NCBI GenBank assembly: GCA_018676675.1
Contig: JABHEG010000134.1
Span: 1 to 64,000 of the forward strand
Source: Lentisphaerota bacterium
Lineage (GTDB): Bacteria > Verrucomicrobiota > Lentisphaeria > Oligosphaerales > JABHEG01
Reading direction: 5' to 3'
DNA: 64,000 nucleotides
The notes under the pieces are model-generated. The model made no database searches, was not told the DNA's origin, and was given only the letters and a program-made list of their open reading frames with translations. The number at the start of each line of letters is the position of its first letter. Position 1 is the stretch's first letter. This document shows positions 19,421-28,411 of this stretch, one piece after another. The position numbers were made by a program, and so were the translations under genes.

Positions 19421-20364
19421 TGTCGCGGAACGGGATCGGTGAACTTATCCGGGATGTAGGCCCGGCCGGCCGGAGGCACATCCTCAAGTGCTGCGACGAC
19501 GTCGAAATTCACGCCATTCTCGGAATATTGGACCGTGTCCTTTTCTGGACCGGCCCAGTCCACGATGGCAGCGACGCCGCTCTTCCACGGCCACACCCAA
19601 ATTTCGTGACCGCTGTTGGTGATGGGATTGAGCGGATGCTTCACGTACGGTCCTTCCGGGTTGTCCGCAACGGCCACGCCCCATTTGGAGTCCGCGGGCA
19701 TGGTGGACCCGATCTGGTGACCTTTGTAGTAGAGCCAGTACGTGCCGAAGCGAGGGAGGATGCCGGGGTCGTGCACGGCGCCGCTGTCCCACGGGCCTTT
19801 CTCCTCGGACCGCGACCAGTTGGCGTAGCCGCTGCCCTCGTCAATGAGCTTGCCGTCCGGTGTTGTCTGCAGAATCGGTTCGGGAAGCTTCTCCCAAGGC
19901 CCGCCGGGAGAGCAGGCCTTGGCCATTCCGACCACGTTGCGCGCACTGCGGAAGCTGCGGGCCTGGTAACAGAGGTAATACATGCCATCGGCCACGAGGA
20001 TATTGCAGGTGAACACGCTGAAGTCATCCCAGTCCCCTTCGAGGCCGCGTTCGACGGCCGGGCCGTGTTCCGTCCAGCTGCGACCATCGAGACTGGTCGC
20101 ATACCAGAGGTCTGTGTTCAGCCACTTGTACTTGGGGTCCGTGCAACGCGTGTACCAGACGTAGTAGAGCTCGCCGACCTTGATAATCGTGCTCGGATCG
20201 CGACGGTTGATCCCCTCTTCGTACCCCAGTCCCTGCACCGGCTCATAGCGGAAGCGCGTGTAGAGCTCGTTCTCGCTGTCATCGCGACGATGACGAGCCG
20301 TGGCTGCGCTGAGCCGGGAATTTGGGTGAACAGCTTCCGGTGTATGGTTGCTGTTGAGGGTCAT
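19333..20364 (-). CDS. GH117-like glycosidase, frameshifted at its 3' end
   Basis: A third GH117-type propeller protein, 343 residues as it stands, with RRDPS (Asp56), VHDP (Asp199) and NSGHE (Glu254); all catalytic positions precede the frameshift. The last 30 or so residues (…SGGASRNRTCVPRPP) do not resemble relatives, and the proper continuation is in another phase to 19235. The ATG at 20364 aligns with family starts (MT..., then LSAA). A GTG at 20421 would overlap the stop of the upstream beta-helix gene as GTGA and cannot be excluded. No signal peptide. Probably functional if the frameshift is an assembly error; otherwise its C-terminus is altered. Confidence 0.75.
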   Translation of the reverse strand: MTLNSNHTPEAVHPNSRLSAATARHRRDDSENELYTRFRYEPVQGLGYEEGINRRDPSTIIKVGELYYVWYTRCTDPKYKWLNTDLWYATSLDGRSWTEHGPAVERGLEGDWDDFSVFTCNILVADGMYYLCYQARSFRSARNVVGMAKACSPGGPWEKLPEPILQTTPDGKLIDEGSGYANWSRSEEKGPWDSGAVHDPGILPRFGTYWLYYKGHQIGSTMPADSKWGVAVADNPEGPYVKHPLNPITNSGHEIWVWPWKSGVAAIVDWAGPEKDTVQYSENGVNFDVVAALEDVPPAGRAYIPDKFTDPVPRHGTGYVSGGASRNRTCVPRPPRTCCRRSP

Positions 20365-20417
20365 GCTACGGAGCCCTGTGCCTGTCTCTCGGTCTGTTAA
20401 CGCCCCCACGTGGCAGC

Positions 20418-22709
20418 TCACTTTGTCCGGAAGCGCCAGACCTGTCCCGGCTCTGTCTCGCCACCACGCGCCGCGTCGACGCGCCAGCAGTAGGTTATGC
20501 CCGGGCGCAGCTTCGGCGGGGTGACGATGTTGGTTGTGTCATCCTCGAGGTCGGCAATCAACGTCATCGCCTTCGCGTCCGTGCCGAACCATACACGATG
20601 GTACGTGCACTGGTACGCTTCGAGGAACATCAAGTCCGCGTCCTGTTTCACGCCGACGGCCCCATCGGGCGGCACAGGCGTGGACGCCTGCGGCAGCTGA
20701 CAGCCCGGTATCCAGTAGCGCTTGTCACCGTGTTCGTAGGCCCCGATGTCAGGGGCAGTACCGAGGAACGTCAGGTCCTCGAACCGCGCGACAGGACTTC
20801 TCACTTCGGCTGCGGCAACGCTCTGCCCGCCGTCAACCAGCGGCGATTCCCCCTTCGGCCGAAGATCCAGGTTCTGCGGGTCGCGCAGGTAGGTGTAGGC
20901 GGCTCCCGGTTCCCGCATGTTGTGGTCGCAGACCCCCGGAATGACATAGGGGCCAGGTTGCTTGTAGCCGTCCTTCCGGGTCCACCAGCCTTTCTGTCCG
21001 CCTCTCGGCTTCAGGTTCCATGAACGGTGCGACAGGTTGGCAAGGTTGTTCCGGGTCAGGCTGTTGGCGTTGCCCTCGATCTCGTGCATGGACTTGAAGC
21101 CCTGCACGCTCATGTTCATCAGTTCCTTCTCGGGGTCGGGGTAGCTGTTCACGTTCACGACCGTGTTGTTGAGGATCAGGTGACGGTCGCCCTTGACCTG
21201 ACTGGGCTGGGTATTCCAAGTGACGTTTCGCGTGTAGACCCCGTCCCCGTGGATCTGACCATCCTCGCGCAGGATGTTGGTGCCGTGGTAGTCGAAGCGT
21301 ATGCCCTGACGATTGGCGTCGTGTGCCCAGTTCCGGGTAACGACGGCCCGGATCTGGTTGCGCGTGCCGACATTGATGGCCGCGCCGTCATGCTGGAGAT
21401 TGCCCATATCGAAAGCACGACACAGCTCGATGCGCGCGCCGCTGTCTAACGCCCGAATGCCCTCGGAGTTCCCGGTACGCCAGACTGTGTTGCGACGGAA
21501 CACGCAGTCCTTGCCGATGACCACCGCTCCTGACGCGCCGTTGGAGTTCAGGTCCCACTCGATATCGTGGAAAAGGCAATTCTCGACCACGGTTCCCTCA
21601 CTGCCGAAGTAGAGCGGCGCATTGCAGAAAGCGAATTGGCAATTGGCAAACCGATTGCCTTTCCCGCCACGCACGACAGGCATCTTATTGGCATTGGCAA
21701 CCGGGTTGAAGAAGGCGAACCACTTGAACTCGCCCAAAACCCACTTGTTTGTAGCTGAGAAGCGGAACCGGCAATTCTCGAAGGAGATGCCCTCACAGTC
21801 ACGAATCCAGAAGCCTGCGCCGAATATGTCCAATCCCTCGAAAGTCAGGTGTGCGCAGTTCTGCAGGTCGATGGCGAAGTCCTGTGTCCTCCCTCGCAGC
21901 TCCATCGTGTTGGGATCCTGCCCGGGTGGCGGCATGTAGTAGGCCGTCTTGTTCGTCGCGTCGAACCACCATTCGTTGGGACGATCCAACGCAGCCAGTC
22001 CCAACACGTACCAGGCAAAGAAGCGCTGGAGGGATGTCTGCTCTTTGCCCGTTTCGTGGCGGAAGTGATCGGTGCCCGGGCTGTGCTCGGTGATGCGGCG
22101 CGCCCAGGTCAGCCAATGCCCAATATTGAGCACGGCGACAGCGCCGGTGAAGTCCTTCCCGGACTCGGCCAGCGACTGCTGCTCGCCTGTAACCTCATAG
22201 CGGCTGTCACCCTCATGGAAGCCGGCTTTGCCTGTGTGGGACTTGAAGGGTGCATCATAGATCAGGCCCTCCTCGCAGCGCCCGAAGAACGCTTCCTTGC
22301 GCTTGTTATAGCCCCCGTCTGCCGAGCGCATGCACTGGGTCATGCGCCAAAGCGAGCCATCCTCGAAAGACGCGTCCGGCCAACGAGCAACGTGGACGAG
22401 CTGCTCGCCAACGAAAAGCTGCCAGATGTCGTCCTCGATCTGCGTGCGCCAGATGCCCTCGCGCCACAACCTCCAAGGGGTCGTGATCAGACGCGTCCCG
22501 TCAAGCACCGCGCCCGGCTCCGCCACGATGCGGATGGGTTTCCCCTTCGTGCCCTTCAGTCCATCCAGAACGATGGGGTGAGGGTATCGACCCGAGGGCA
22601 ACCGGATGGTGTCACCCGGCTTGAGTGCGGACAGGTCGGGCAGCTCAGCCGCCCGCAACGGTAGGCATGCACCCGCTAACAGGATCGGAAAGAAACATCC
22701 ACGCATCAT
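20418..22709 (-). CDS. Secreted right-handed parallel beta-helix protein
   Basis: A 763-residue protein with a signal peptide (about 1-20), an N-terminal segment with PSGRYPHPIVL typical of beta-helix caps, a helix region of about 270-560 with many short N/F/C-rich rungs (LTFEGLDIFGAGFWIRDC, ISFENCRF, FANCQFAFCNAPL), and a C-terminal fibronectin-III-like module (about 665-763) with a YCWRVDA strand. Beta-helix proteins of this size in polysaccharide loci are often lyases or hydrolases (pectate lyase-, carrageenase- or GH110-type), but I cannot name a family or catalytic residue. It starts in an ATGA overlap with the PQQ protein and has AAGGA upstream. Secreted; galactan-directed role inferred from context. 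Confidence 0.75.
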   Translation of the reverse strand: MMRGCFFPILLAGACLPLRAAELPDLSALKPGDTIRLPSGRYPHPIVLDGLKGTKGKPIRIVAEPGAVLDGTRLITTPWRLWREGIWRTQIEDDIWQLFVGEQLVHVARWPDASFEDGSLWRMTQCMRSADGGYNKRKEAFFGRCEEGLIYDAPFKSHTGKAGFHEGDSRYEVTGEQQSLAESGKDFTGAVAVLNIGHWLTWARRITEHSPGTDHFRHETGKEQTSLQRFFAWYVLGLAALDRPNEWWFDATNKTAYYMPPPGQDPNTMELRGRTQDFAIDLQNCAHLTFEGLDIFGAGFWIRDCEGISFENCRFRFSATNKWVLGEFKWFAFFNPVANANKMPVVRGGKGNRFANCQFAFCNAPLYFGSEGTVVENCLFHDIEWDLNSNGASGAVVIGKDCVFRRNTVWRTGNSEGIRALDSGARIELCRAFDMGNLQHDGAAINVGTRNQIRAVVTRNWAHDANRQGIRFDYHGTNILREDGQIHGDGVYTRNVTWNTQPSQVKGDRHLILNNTVVNVNSYPDPEKELMNMSVQGFKSMHEIEGNANSLTRNNLANLSHRSWNLKPRGGQKGWWTRKDGYKQPGPYVIPGVCDHNMREPGAAYTYLRDPQNLDLRPKGESPLVDGGQSVAAAEVRSPVARFEDLTFLGTAPDIGAYEHGDKRYWIPGCQLPQASTPVPPDGAVGVKQDADLMFLEAYQCTYHRVWFGTDAKAMTLIADLEDDTTNIVTPPKLRPGITYCWRVDAARGGETEPGQVWRFRTK

Positions 22710-25700
22710 CGTTTTTCCTTCGCTTCACGCTTGCGGGGACTTTTCCGAGACGCTTTCCCGCCGTCGTCATCTGCCAGCTTTTCGACCGCGACACAGTTCA
22801 CGCCCAGGCGCAGTGATCTGCGGATGCCGTCGCTGTAGGCAGCCGCGCTGACCACAGTGGTTTTCTCGATACTCAACGCCTCGGAGTAGAGCGGCGACGT
22901 CTCGTCCGGCGCGGTACCATCGAGAGTGTATCGCAGTTCGTAGGATCCGTCGCCCGGAGGGAGAATTGTCAGCCGAAGGACTCCTGTGAAGTCGAGTTCG
23001 CTCCGAGACAGGCGCTGGGTGTACCGCCAGTTGGTCTGTCCGTGCGTCGGCCGCACGTCTGGCGGCCGCGTATGGCGCCGGTACAACGCGATGCTGGCCT
23101 GGTTGGGGAAAGAACACCGACAGGCTCGAGTGTCGTCGGGCATCAAGACGATGCCGCCCACGGGAATGGCGTTGAGCCAGCAACCGCTGCGGATGCCGCC
23201 GTAGGTTTCCATCCAACCCGAGTTGTGTGTGATGTCGTAGTAGCCAACCGCACCGGAACGCACGAACAGCATGTTCCGAGAACCCAACGGGGTGCCGCAA
23301 CCGATCCCCTTACCTAGGACAGACCAGACTGCGGACGGGGCGTCCGGCGCGACTCCTGGCTTCAGTGGGCGCTGTTCCCCCGTGAGCAGGTCAAAGGCAC
23401 CGCGGAAGCAGTACATAATCTGGTCGTTGAGCACGGGACGGGCCCAGATCTTGTCCACGTCCCACGCGCGTTCGCCGGTCGCGCCCCGGTAGCAACGGGC
23501 CCGCTTGCTATGCCCGTCGGAGGGGAGAGAGCGCCCAACTTTGTTGTAGGACATCACCAGCAAGTCATGCTTCTTGCTCAGCCCAAGTGTCGTGCCAAAG
23601 ACATCGTCCTCGGTCCGCCACAGTTCGCGACCGTTCTCAGCTTCCAGACAGACGAGCAGGCCGGGTGCATGCGTTGGGACAGGCTTCCCCCCTCGGCGTC
23701 GGGCAGCGACCTCGGTCTTCAGCAGGCGGTCCATCGCCGCCGGTTCCCGATCGATGAAGTAGACACGACCATTCCCCAAGGCAACGGCATTGTTCCGGAT
23801 CGAGTCCCGAGCAGGCTGTGTCCAGATGACCGTGCCATTTGCGGCATCCATTGCGAACAGGAAGATCGACTCGGTGAAATGGCGGTGCATGGGATCTTGA
23901 ACTGCTTCCCCGCCATTGCCGTGCTGTCCCTTCACCGCGTGTTCTTCGTTGGCAAGCGTACCGATGAGGATGCCATGCTCAACAGCCAGATAGCCCCACG
24001 TACCGAGTTTGCCGTCAGGGCGGAGGGGAGCGGGGTGTTTGGCGCGCTGCTCACCGGTCTGCAGATCCAGCACCAAGCAGTGGTTCTCGTGACGCAAATA
24101 CAGGGCTCCGTTCTCAATGCAGCATATGCTGCCCATGGCCACAGCCCCCACCGCGCTTCCTCCTCGGTAGTCACGGAGCAGACCAGAAACCTGCCGTTTC
24201 CAGAGCTCAGTGCCGTTGTAGGCGTCCACGGCCTTGACCGCATCCAATCCCACGCGAATCATAACCCCGTCGGCATAGAGAGGAGCGGGGTTCTTGCCGT
24301 GGCGATCGATGGTCAACATCCACTCGTCCTCGTACCAGAGAATTCCCAACGGGCCACTCACCAGCTCATCGTCCGAACACAGGGAGTTACCCGAGTCTCC
24401 CAGACTGTGCGTCCAACTCCCTGCTCCCTCGAGCGGAGGCCGAGAAACGGCCTCCAACACGCCGTTGCGGAGTCCGCAAAGCCGCCCACGTTCCGGAGAC
24501 AGATGCGGCATGAGAAAACCGGTCTCGATGGCAGTTCCCTCGGCGAACGACGCCTGCGAGACGATCAGATTGGCAAAGTGAGGTGGGAATAGACTTTCCG
24601 ACACGGGCCCTTCGAGCACCGTCACCCGCGTTCCATAGATGCCGGCGGCATCCAGTTTCTCCCGCGCCAAACGGGCCTCGTCTGCACTGGCGCTGACGGC
24701 CACGACGTAGAGATCGCTAAGGCGAGCAAGGTGGAAAGCCAATTCCCCATCCCCGCACGCCGCGTCCAGGCAGTACCCCTTGCTGATTCCCGTTCGGCGC
24801 AGAATCTCGACGGCGAAACGCGCCAACGGGGATGCATCGGAGTAGGGAGACCGTTCCGGACGTGGCCGGAGAACCGTGCCCTTCCCCTTCGCAGAGAAGC
24901 AGTAGACGGCCCCGTTGTCTACGGCAGCGAACAGACGTCCGTCGGCCGCGGCCAACGCCCGGACAACGCCGTCCACGGGACGCGACCAGACGAGTTTCCT
25001 GGACGCTGTGTCAAACGCCATCACGCGTTTGTCGGTTCCCAGGTAGGCAACCGAACCGGCTGCGATCATGGCTGTGGCCTCCACTCCCGTGTCAACGGTC
25101 CACATCGTTTTCACGAACGGGGCCTCGTCGATGCGCTCCTTGTGATATTTGGCCGCATTGCCTTTCGCCTGGACCTTGCCCACATGAGTGAGTTCTCTGG
25201 CGTACTTGAGGACCTGTGCTTCGCGCCGCGCAACGTGGGTCTTGGTCGTCAGCGTACCGCCGTGAAGCTCACTCCCGTGGTAATGCAGAAGTCCAGCCGG
25301 TGTAACGACGAGATTGCGCCTCGGACCATCAAGGAACTGGCCGTGGTACTTGTGCCCCTTGATGCTGAAGGCATTCCAGCGATCATCACGGCCCACCGCG
25401 CTGTAGCGCAATCCCGTCGCCAAATCGAAGACGAAGCCGCCGTTGTAGTACACATCCCCAATGGCAACCGTGTCCCCGCCCCCTACGCCCCACGGTGTCT
25501 TCCCTCCGTATCGGCTCAGGTGAAAGTGCTCCAGGCGTCCCGTTTCGCGATCGTAGACGGCCGGGGTCGACCGGCCTGTTGAGACAAGCACGTTGTCTCT
25601 GCTGACGGCAAGGTATCCCTGGGCCCCGACGCTTCCCCGCCCAACCGAGAACATGTGCGGATGTTCGATCTCATAGTCTCCTGATACGTCGTTGCACCAC

Positions 25701-26344
25701 ACGACGCGTCCACTGGCGCACTCCACAGCGTAGACGTAGACGCCTTCCACTGGCCAGGGCCCCGCCGCGAAGTAGACGACACCGTCACGAATGGCCGGGC
25801 CGCCTCGCGCCGCCCAGCGAGATACCAGCCGGCCATTGCCGATCATGCGCTCGGGGCCCGGTCCGGCCTGCATGCTCCACAGCAAGTCGCCTGTCCTCGC
25901 GTCCAGGCAATAGAGACAGCCGTCATCACTCACGGCGAAGAGCCGCTCCCGCCAGATCGCCGGAGCAAACCGCACTGGACCACCCGTGAAAAAGCGCCAT
26001 ATCTCCTTGCCCGTCGCCGCATCCAGTGCGTGGATCTGATGATCAGCCGAACTGCCGAAGAAGACCCTCCCTCCCGCAACCACCGGGGTGTAGCACCAAT
26101 CGAAATGCATCCGGGAGGGGGACAGCAGGCGTCCTACCCAAGCCCGGTGCGGGGCGTGCCGAGGCGCGCGCACCCAATCGAGAGTGAGTTCGCCTGGTAG
26201 TTCCTCTGGGGTATATCCCAAGCGGGCGCCATCGGCTCGGTACTGAGGCCAGTCAGGGCCGGTTGCGGAGGCTACCGAGACGATGGACAATAGCCCGGAG
26301 ACGAGGCATCGGCGGAGGACAGTTGGGACGCGTGGCGCTGACAT
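22706..26344 (-). CDS. Secreted PQQ-like beta-propeller with an embedded methyltransferase-like domain
   Basis: A 1212-residue protein with signal peptide (about 1-28). Residues about 40-490 and 660-1090 carry PQQ/quinoprotein-like propeller blades (for example GKEIWRF, GDLLWSM, GTVIWTQ, GRELWRT). Between them about 505-640 form a class I SAM-methyltransferase-like fold with the LDAACGDGELAFHLA motif near residue 530. Residues about 1110-1190 resemble a chitobiase/hexosaminidase C-terminal (CHB_HEX) module with YTLDGTAPDETSPLY. The combination is known in uncharacterised PVC proteins. A SAM-binding domain in an exported protein is odd, so it may be a structural relic. Ribosome-binding site AAGGAGC precedes the ATG. 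Confidence 0.8.
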   Translation of the reverse strand: MSAPRVPTVLRRCLVSGLLSIVSVASATGPDWPQYRADGARLGYTPEELPGELTLDWVRAPRHAPHRAWVGRLLSPSRMHFDWCYTPVVAGGRVFFGSSADHQIHALDAATGKEIWRFFTGGPVRFAPAIWRERLFAVSDDGCLYCLDARTGDLLWSMQAGPGPERMIGNGRLVSRWAARGGPAIRDGVVYFAAGPWPVEGVYVYAVECASGRVVWCNDVSGDYEIEHPHMFSVGRGSVGAQGYLAVSRDNVLVSTGRSTPAVYDRETGRLEHFHLSRYGGKTPWGVGGGDTVAIGDVYYNGGFVFDLATGLRYSAVGRDDRWNAFSIKGHKYHGQFLDGPRRNLVVTPAGLLHYHGSELHGGTLTTKTHVARREAQVLKYARELTHVGKVQAKGNAAKYHKERIDEAPFVKTMWTVDTGVEATAMIAAGSVAYLGTDKRVMAFDTASRKLVWSRPVDGVVRALAAADGRLFAAVDNGAVYCFSAKGKGTVLRPRPERSPYSDASPLARFAVEILRRTGISKGYCLDAACGDGELAFHLARLSDLYVVAVSASADEARLAREKLDAAGIYGTRVTVLEGPVSESLFPPHFANLIVSQASFAEGTAIETGFLMPHLSPERGRLCGLRNGVLEAVSRPPLEGAGSWTHSLGDSGNSLCSDDELVSGPLGILWYEDEWMLTIDRHGKNPAPLYADGVMIRVGLDAVKAVDAYNGTELWKRQVSGLLRDYRGGSAVGAVAMGSICCIENGALYLRHENHCLVLDLQTGEQRAKHPAPLRPDGKLGTWGYLAVEHGILIGTLANEEHAVKGQHGNGGEAVQDPMHRHFTESIFLFAMDAANGTVIWTQPARDSIRNNAVALGNGRVYFIDREPAAMDRLLKTEVAARRRGGKPVPTHAPGLLVCLEAENGRELWRTEDDVFGTTLGLSKKHDLLVMSYNKVGRSLPSDGHSKRARCYRGATGERAWDVDKIWARPVLNDQIMYCFRGAFDLLTGEQRPLKPGVAPDAPSAVWSVLGKGIGCGTPLGSRNMLFVRSGAVGYYDITHNSGWMETYGGIRSGCWLNAIPVGGIVLMPDDTRACRCSFPNQASIALYRRHTRPPDVRPTHGQTNWRYTQRLSRSELDFTGVLRLTILPPGDGSYELRYTLDGTAPDETSPLYSEALSIEKTTVVSAAAYSDGIRRSLRLGVNCVAVEKLADDDGGKASRKSPRKREAKEKR

Positions 26345-26371
26345 GGGGACCGTAGCTCCTTCGACTCAGGA

Positions 26372-28360
26372 TTACTCAATCACAACAATCTGGTTCATTT
26401 CCAGACGGGGGAGCACGAACTCGAGACGCCCGTCAGACCAGCTGACGTCCAGGTCGCTGTCCTCCGGAGCCAGGTAGACTCGGGTAGGTTCTCGCGGCGC
26501 CCTGACCGACACCGCGACGTCCGTCAAAGGCACAATATCTTCGATGACATGTGTCTGACCACGTTTGATCGGGACCGCATACATCAGATGCAGGACAAGC
26601 CGGTCATTCTCCTGCGGCTGACGCATTAAGCCGACACGCCCGCATGACGGCAGATTGACCGTGAGCAAGGGCTCGTCGTAGAGCAGATCGATACAGTTCA
26701 GTACCAAGTCCCGGTGCAGTTGCATGCCTTGATCGTCGTAGACGCGGAAGATAGGCTGAGCGATGTGGATCACGCCGCCCTTGCGGATGACGGCGGGCCA
26801 GTCGGCCGGTTTGTCGTACGGCGTGTTCCGGTGCGAACAGAAATGCCCGTAGGTGCGATTGAAGTAGGGTTGCCAGGTCTCCGCGAGCACCTCGGCATCG
26901 CCGACAGTCGTGGTCACGCCGGACTCGTAGACGAGGAACGGGGTCCGGACCATCTGGTCAGCCACCTCATCGCCAACCACGATGTACTCAACGTCCCACG
27001 GTGACATGCCCTCGAACTCCGCACCGATGTCGACGGCAAAGCCGTTGCGTGCCGGATTCAGTCCGCTATCCCCGGAGAGAAGCAGTTTTCCCCCAGCGGC
27101 AACGAAGGCGTTGAGCTCACTCTTCAGTTCATCGTCAACCAGGACACTGTCGGGCAAGATGAGCAGTCGGTAGGGGGCGAAATCCATGGTCTCGTCCAGC
27201 ACCGCGAAAGGGATCTGCGCCTCCATCAGCATCAGGCCGGCGCCATTCTCGCTACATTCCAGCTCCCGATTCTTGTGCACGGCGGATGGTGACAGGATGG
27301 CCACATCGGCAACAGAAACTGCACCCTCAAGCCACGCCTCCCGCGCCTCGACGCGTTCGTAGGCTTCGCCGATGATGCGGTAGGTCTCTTCGTCCATCTT
27401 CCCATTGGGATGGAGTTGATCCCCCACCATGCAGTGACATCCCAGAGAGGTGATCTGGCCGACCTCGTACTGCAGCGCGATGGGGTTCTTGAAGCCGCCG
27501 AACTCACCCCACATGCGATGGAACTTACCAGTCTGGCTGATCACCTGGCAGTCGGGCAGCATGGTGAAGTAGCGGGCGTTGACCGGGAAGTGGTTGTACC
27601 CCCAGAGACCGGTGGGAAGTGACTCGATTTCGTAGTGAGACCAGTACGGATACAGGTCGTGGCGCCCCTTCTTGTCACTGCTGTTGTGGTACAGCGTGGC
27701 GTCAGGGTTGTGAGCCCAGACGATCTCACTGGTGGCCTTCAGGTATTTCTTGTAGACGTCCCGAGCCTGGACCATACGGTCCCCGGCATTGTCCGTATTC
27801 AGTCCCTTTTCTCGCATGTCCCGGAGACACCAGTCGCAGAGGCAGGCCGATTCGCCGGTGATGTCGAGGAAGATCCCGGAGGGGTTGTACATCTCCATGA
27901 CCTCGCGGGTGACGGTCAGTACGCTCTCCTCCAGATAGGGTGTGTTGCAGCACAGTCGGTACCAGCCTTGCTTCTTCGGGCTGTGGGGATGCTTGGGCGG
28001 CGGGCCCTCGATCGAGCCATCAGGCCGCCGGACGCACCACTCGGGATGCTCGCGGGACGCCTTGTCATGCCACTGCACGGTGATGTAGACCGGCATGTTG
28101 ATTCCCGCCTTCTTGCCGGCGGCCAGCATGCGGCCAACCAGATCAGTCTGCAGATGCGGATGCCGCATGTCGGTCTTGGTCGGGTAGTAACACCAGCCGT
28201 GGTGGCACTGCGCGAAGATCGTGACGGAATCCACGTGCGCCTTCTGCAGGCAATCGATGAACTGCTCTTCGTCGAACTCTCCGCCCACATTGGGGCAATG
28301 CTCGGAGGTGTGGAAATCCAGATGGATCTGGCGCCAACGTAAGCTCGTGTTCGGGTTCAT
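26372..28360 (-). CDS. GHL6-type putative glycosidase with beta-galactosidase trimerisation-like domain
   Basis: A 662-residue protein beginning RQIHLDFHTSEHCPNVG and VTIFAQCHHGWCYYPTK, the hallmark of hypothetical glycosyl hydrolase family GHL6 (Pfam 14871). The TIM barrel spans about 1-340, with FLDIT.ES and a CLCDWC cysteine cluster. Residues about 350-480 form the amidotransferase-like trimerisation domain (RLLILPDSVLVDDE), followed by a C-terminal beta domain with LVLHLMYAVP. GH29-like alpha-fucosidases and GH42 beta-galactosidases share this layout. No signal peptide. Exact reaction unknown; the context suggests trimming of galactan side groups. The next gene, GH117, lies 51 bases upstream. 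Confidence 0.75.
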   Translation of the reverse strand: MNPNTSLRWRQIHLDFHTSEHCPNVGGEFDEEQFIDCLQKAHVDSVTIFAQCHHGWCYYPTKTDMRHPHLQTDLVGRMLAAGKKAGINMPVYITVQWHDKASREHPEWCVRRPDGSIEGPPPKHPHSPKKQGWYRLCCNTPYLEESVLTVTREVMEMYNPSGIFLDITGESACLCDWCLRDMREKGLNTDNAGDRMVQARDVYKKYLKATSEIVWAHNPDATLYHNSSDKKGRHDLYPYWSHYEIESLPTGLWGYNHFPVNARYFTMLPDCQVISQTGKFHRMWGEFGGFKNPIALQYEVGQITSLGCHCMVGDQLHPNGKMDEETYRIIGEAYERVEAREAWLEGAVSVADVAILSPSAVHKNRELECSENGAGLMLMEAQIPFAVLDETMDFAPYRLLILPDSVLVDDELKSELNAFVAAGGKLLLSGDSGLNPARNGFAVDIGAEFEGMSPWDVEYIVVGDEVADQMVRTPFLVYESGVTTTVGDAEVLAETWQPYFNRTYGHFCSHRNTPYDKPADWPAVIRKGGVIHIAQPIFRVYDDQGMQLHRDLVLNCIDLLYDEPLLTVNLPSCGRVGLMRQPQENDRLVLHLMYAVPIKRGQTHVIEDIVPLTDVAVSVRAPREPTRVYLAPEDSDLDVSWSDGRLEFVLPRLEMNQIVVIE

Positions 28361-28411
28361 TGTCGCCCTTTCCAGGTCTCGTTGTCATAGCCACCCTCGA
28401 GCGGCAGGCTG

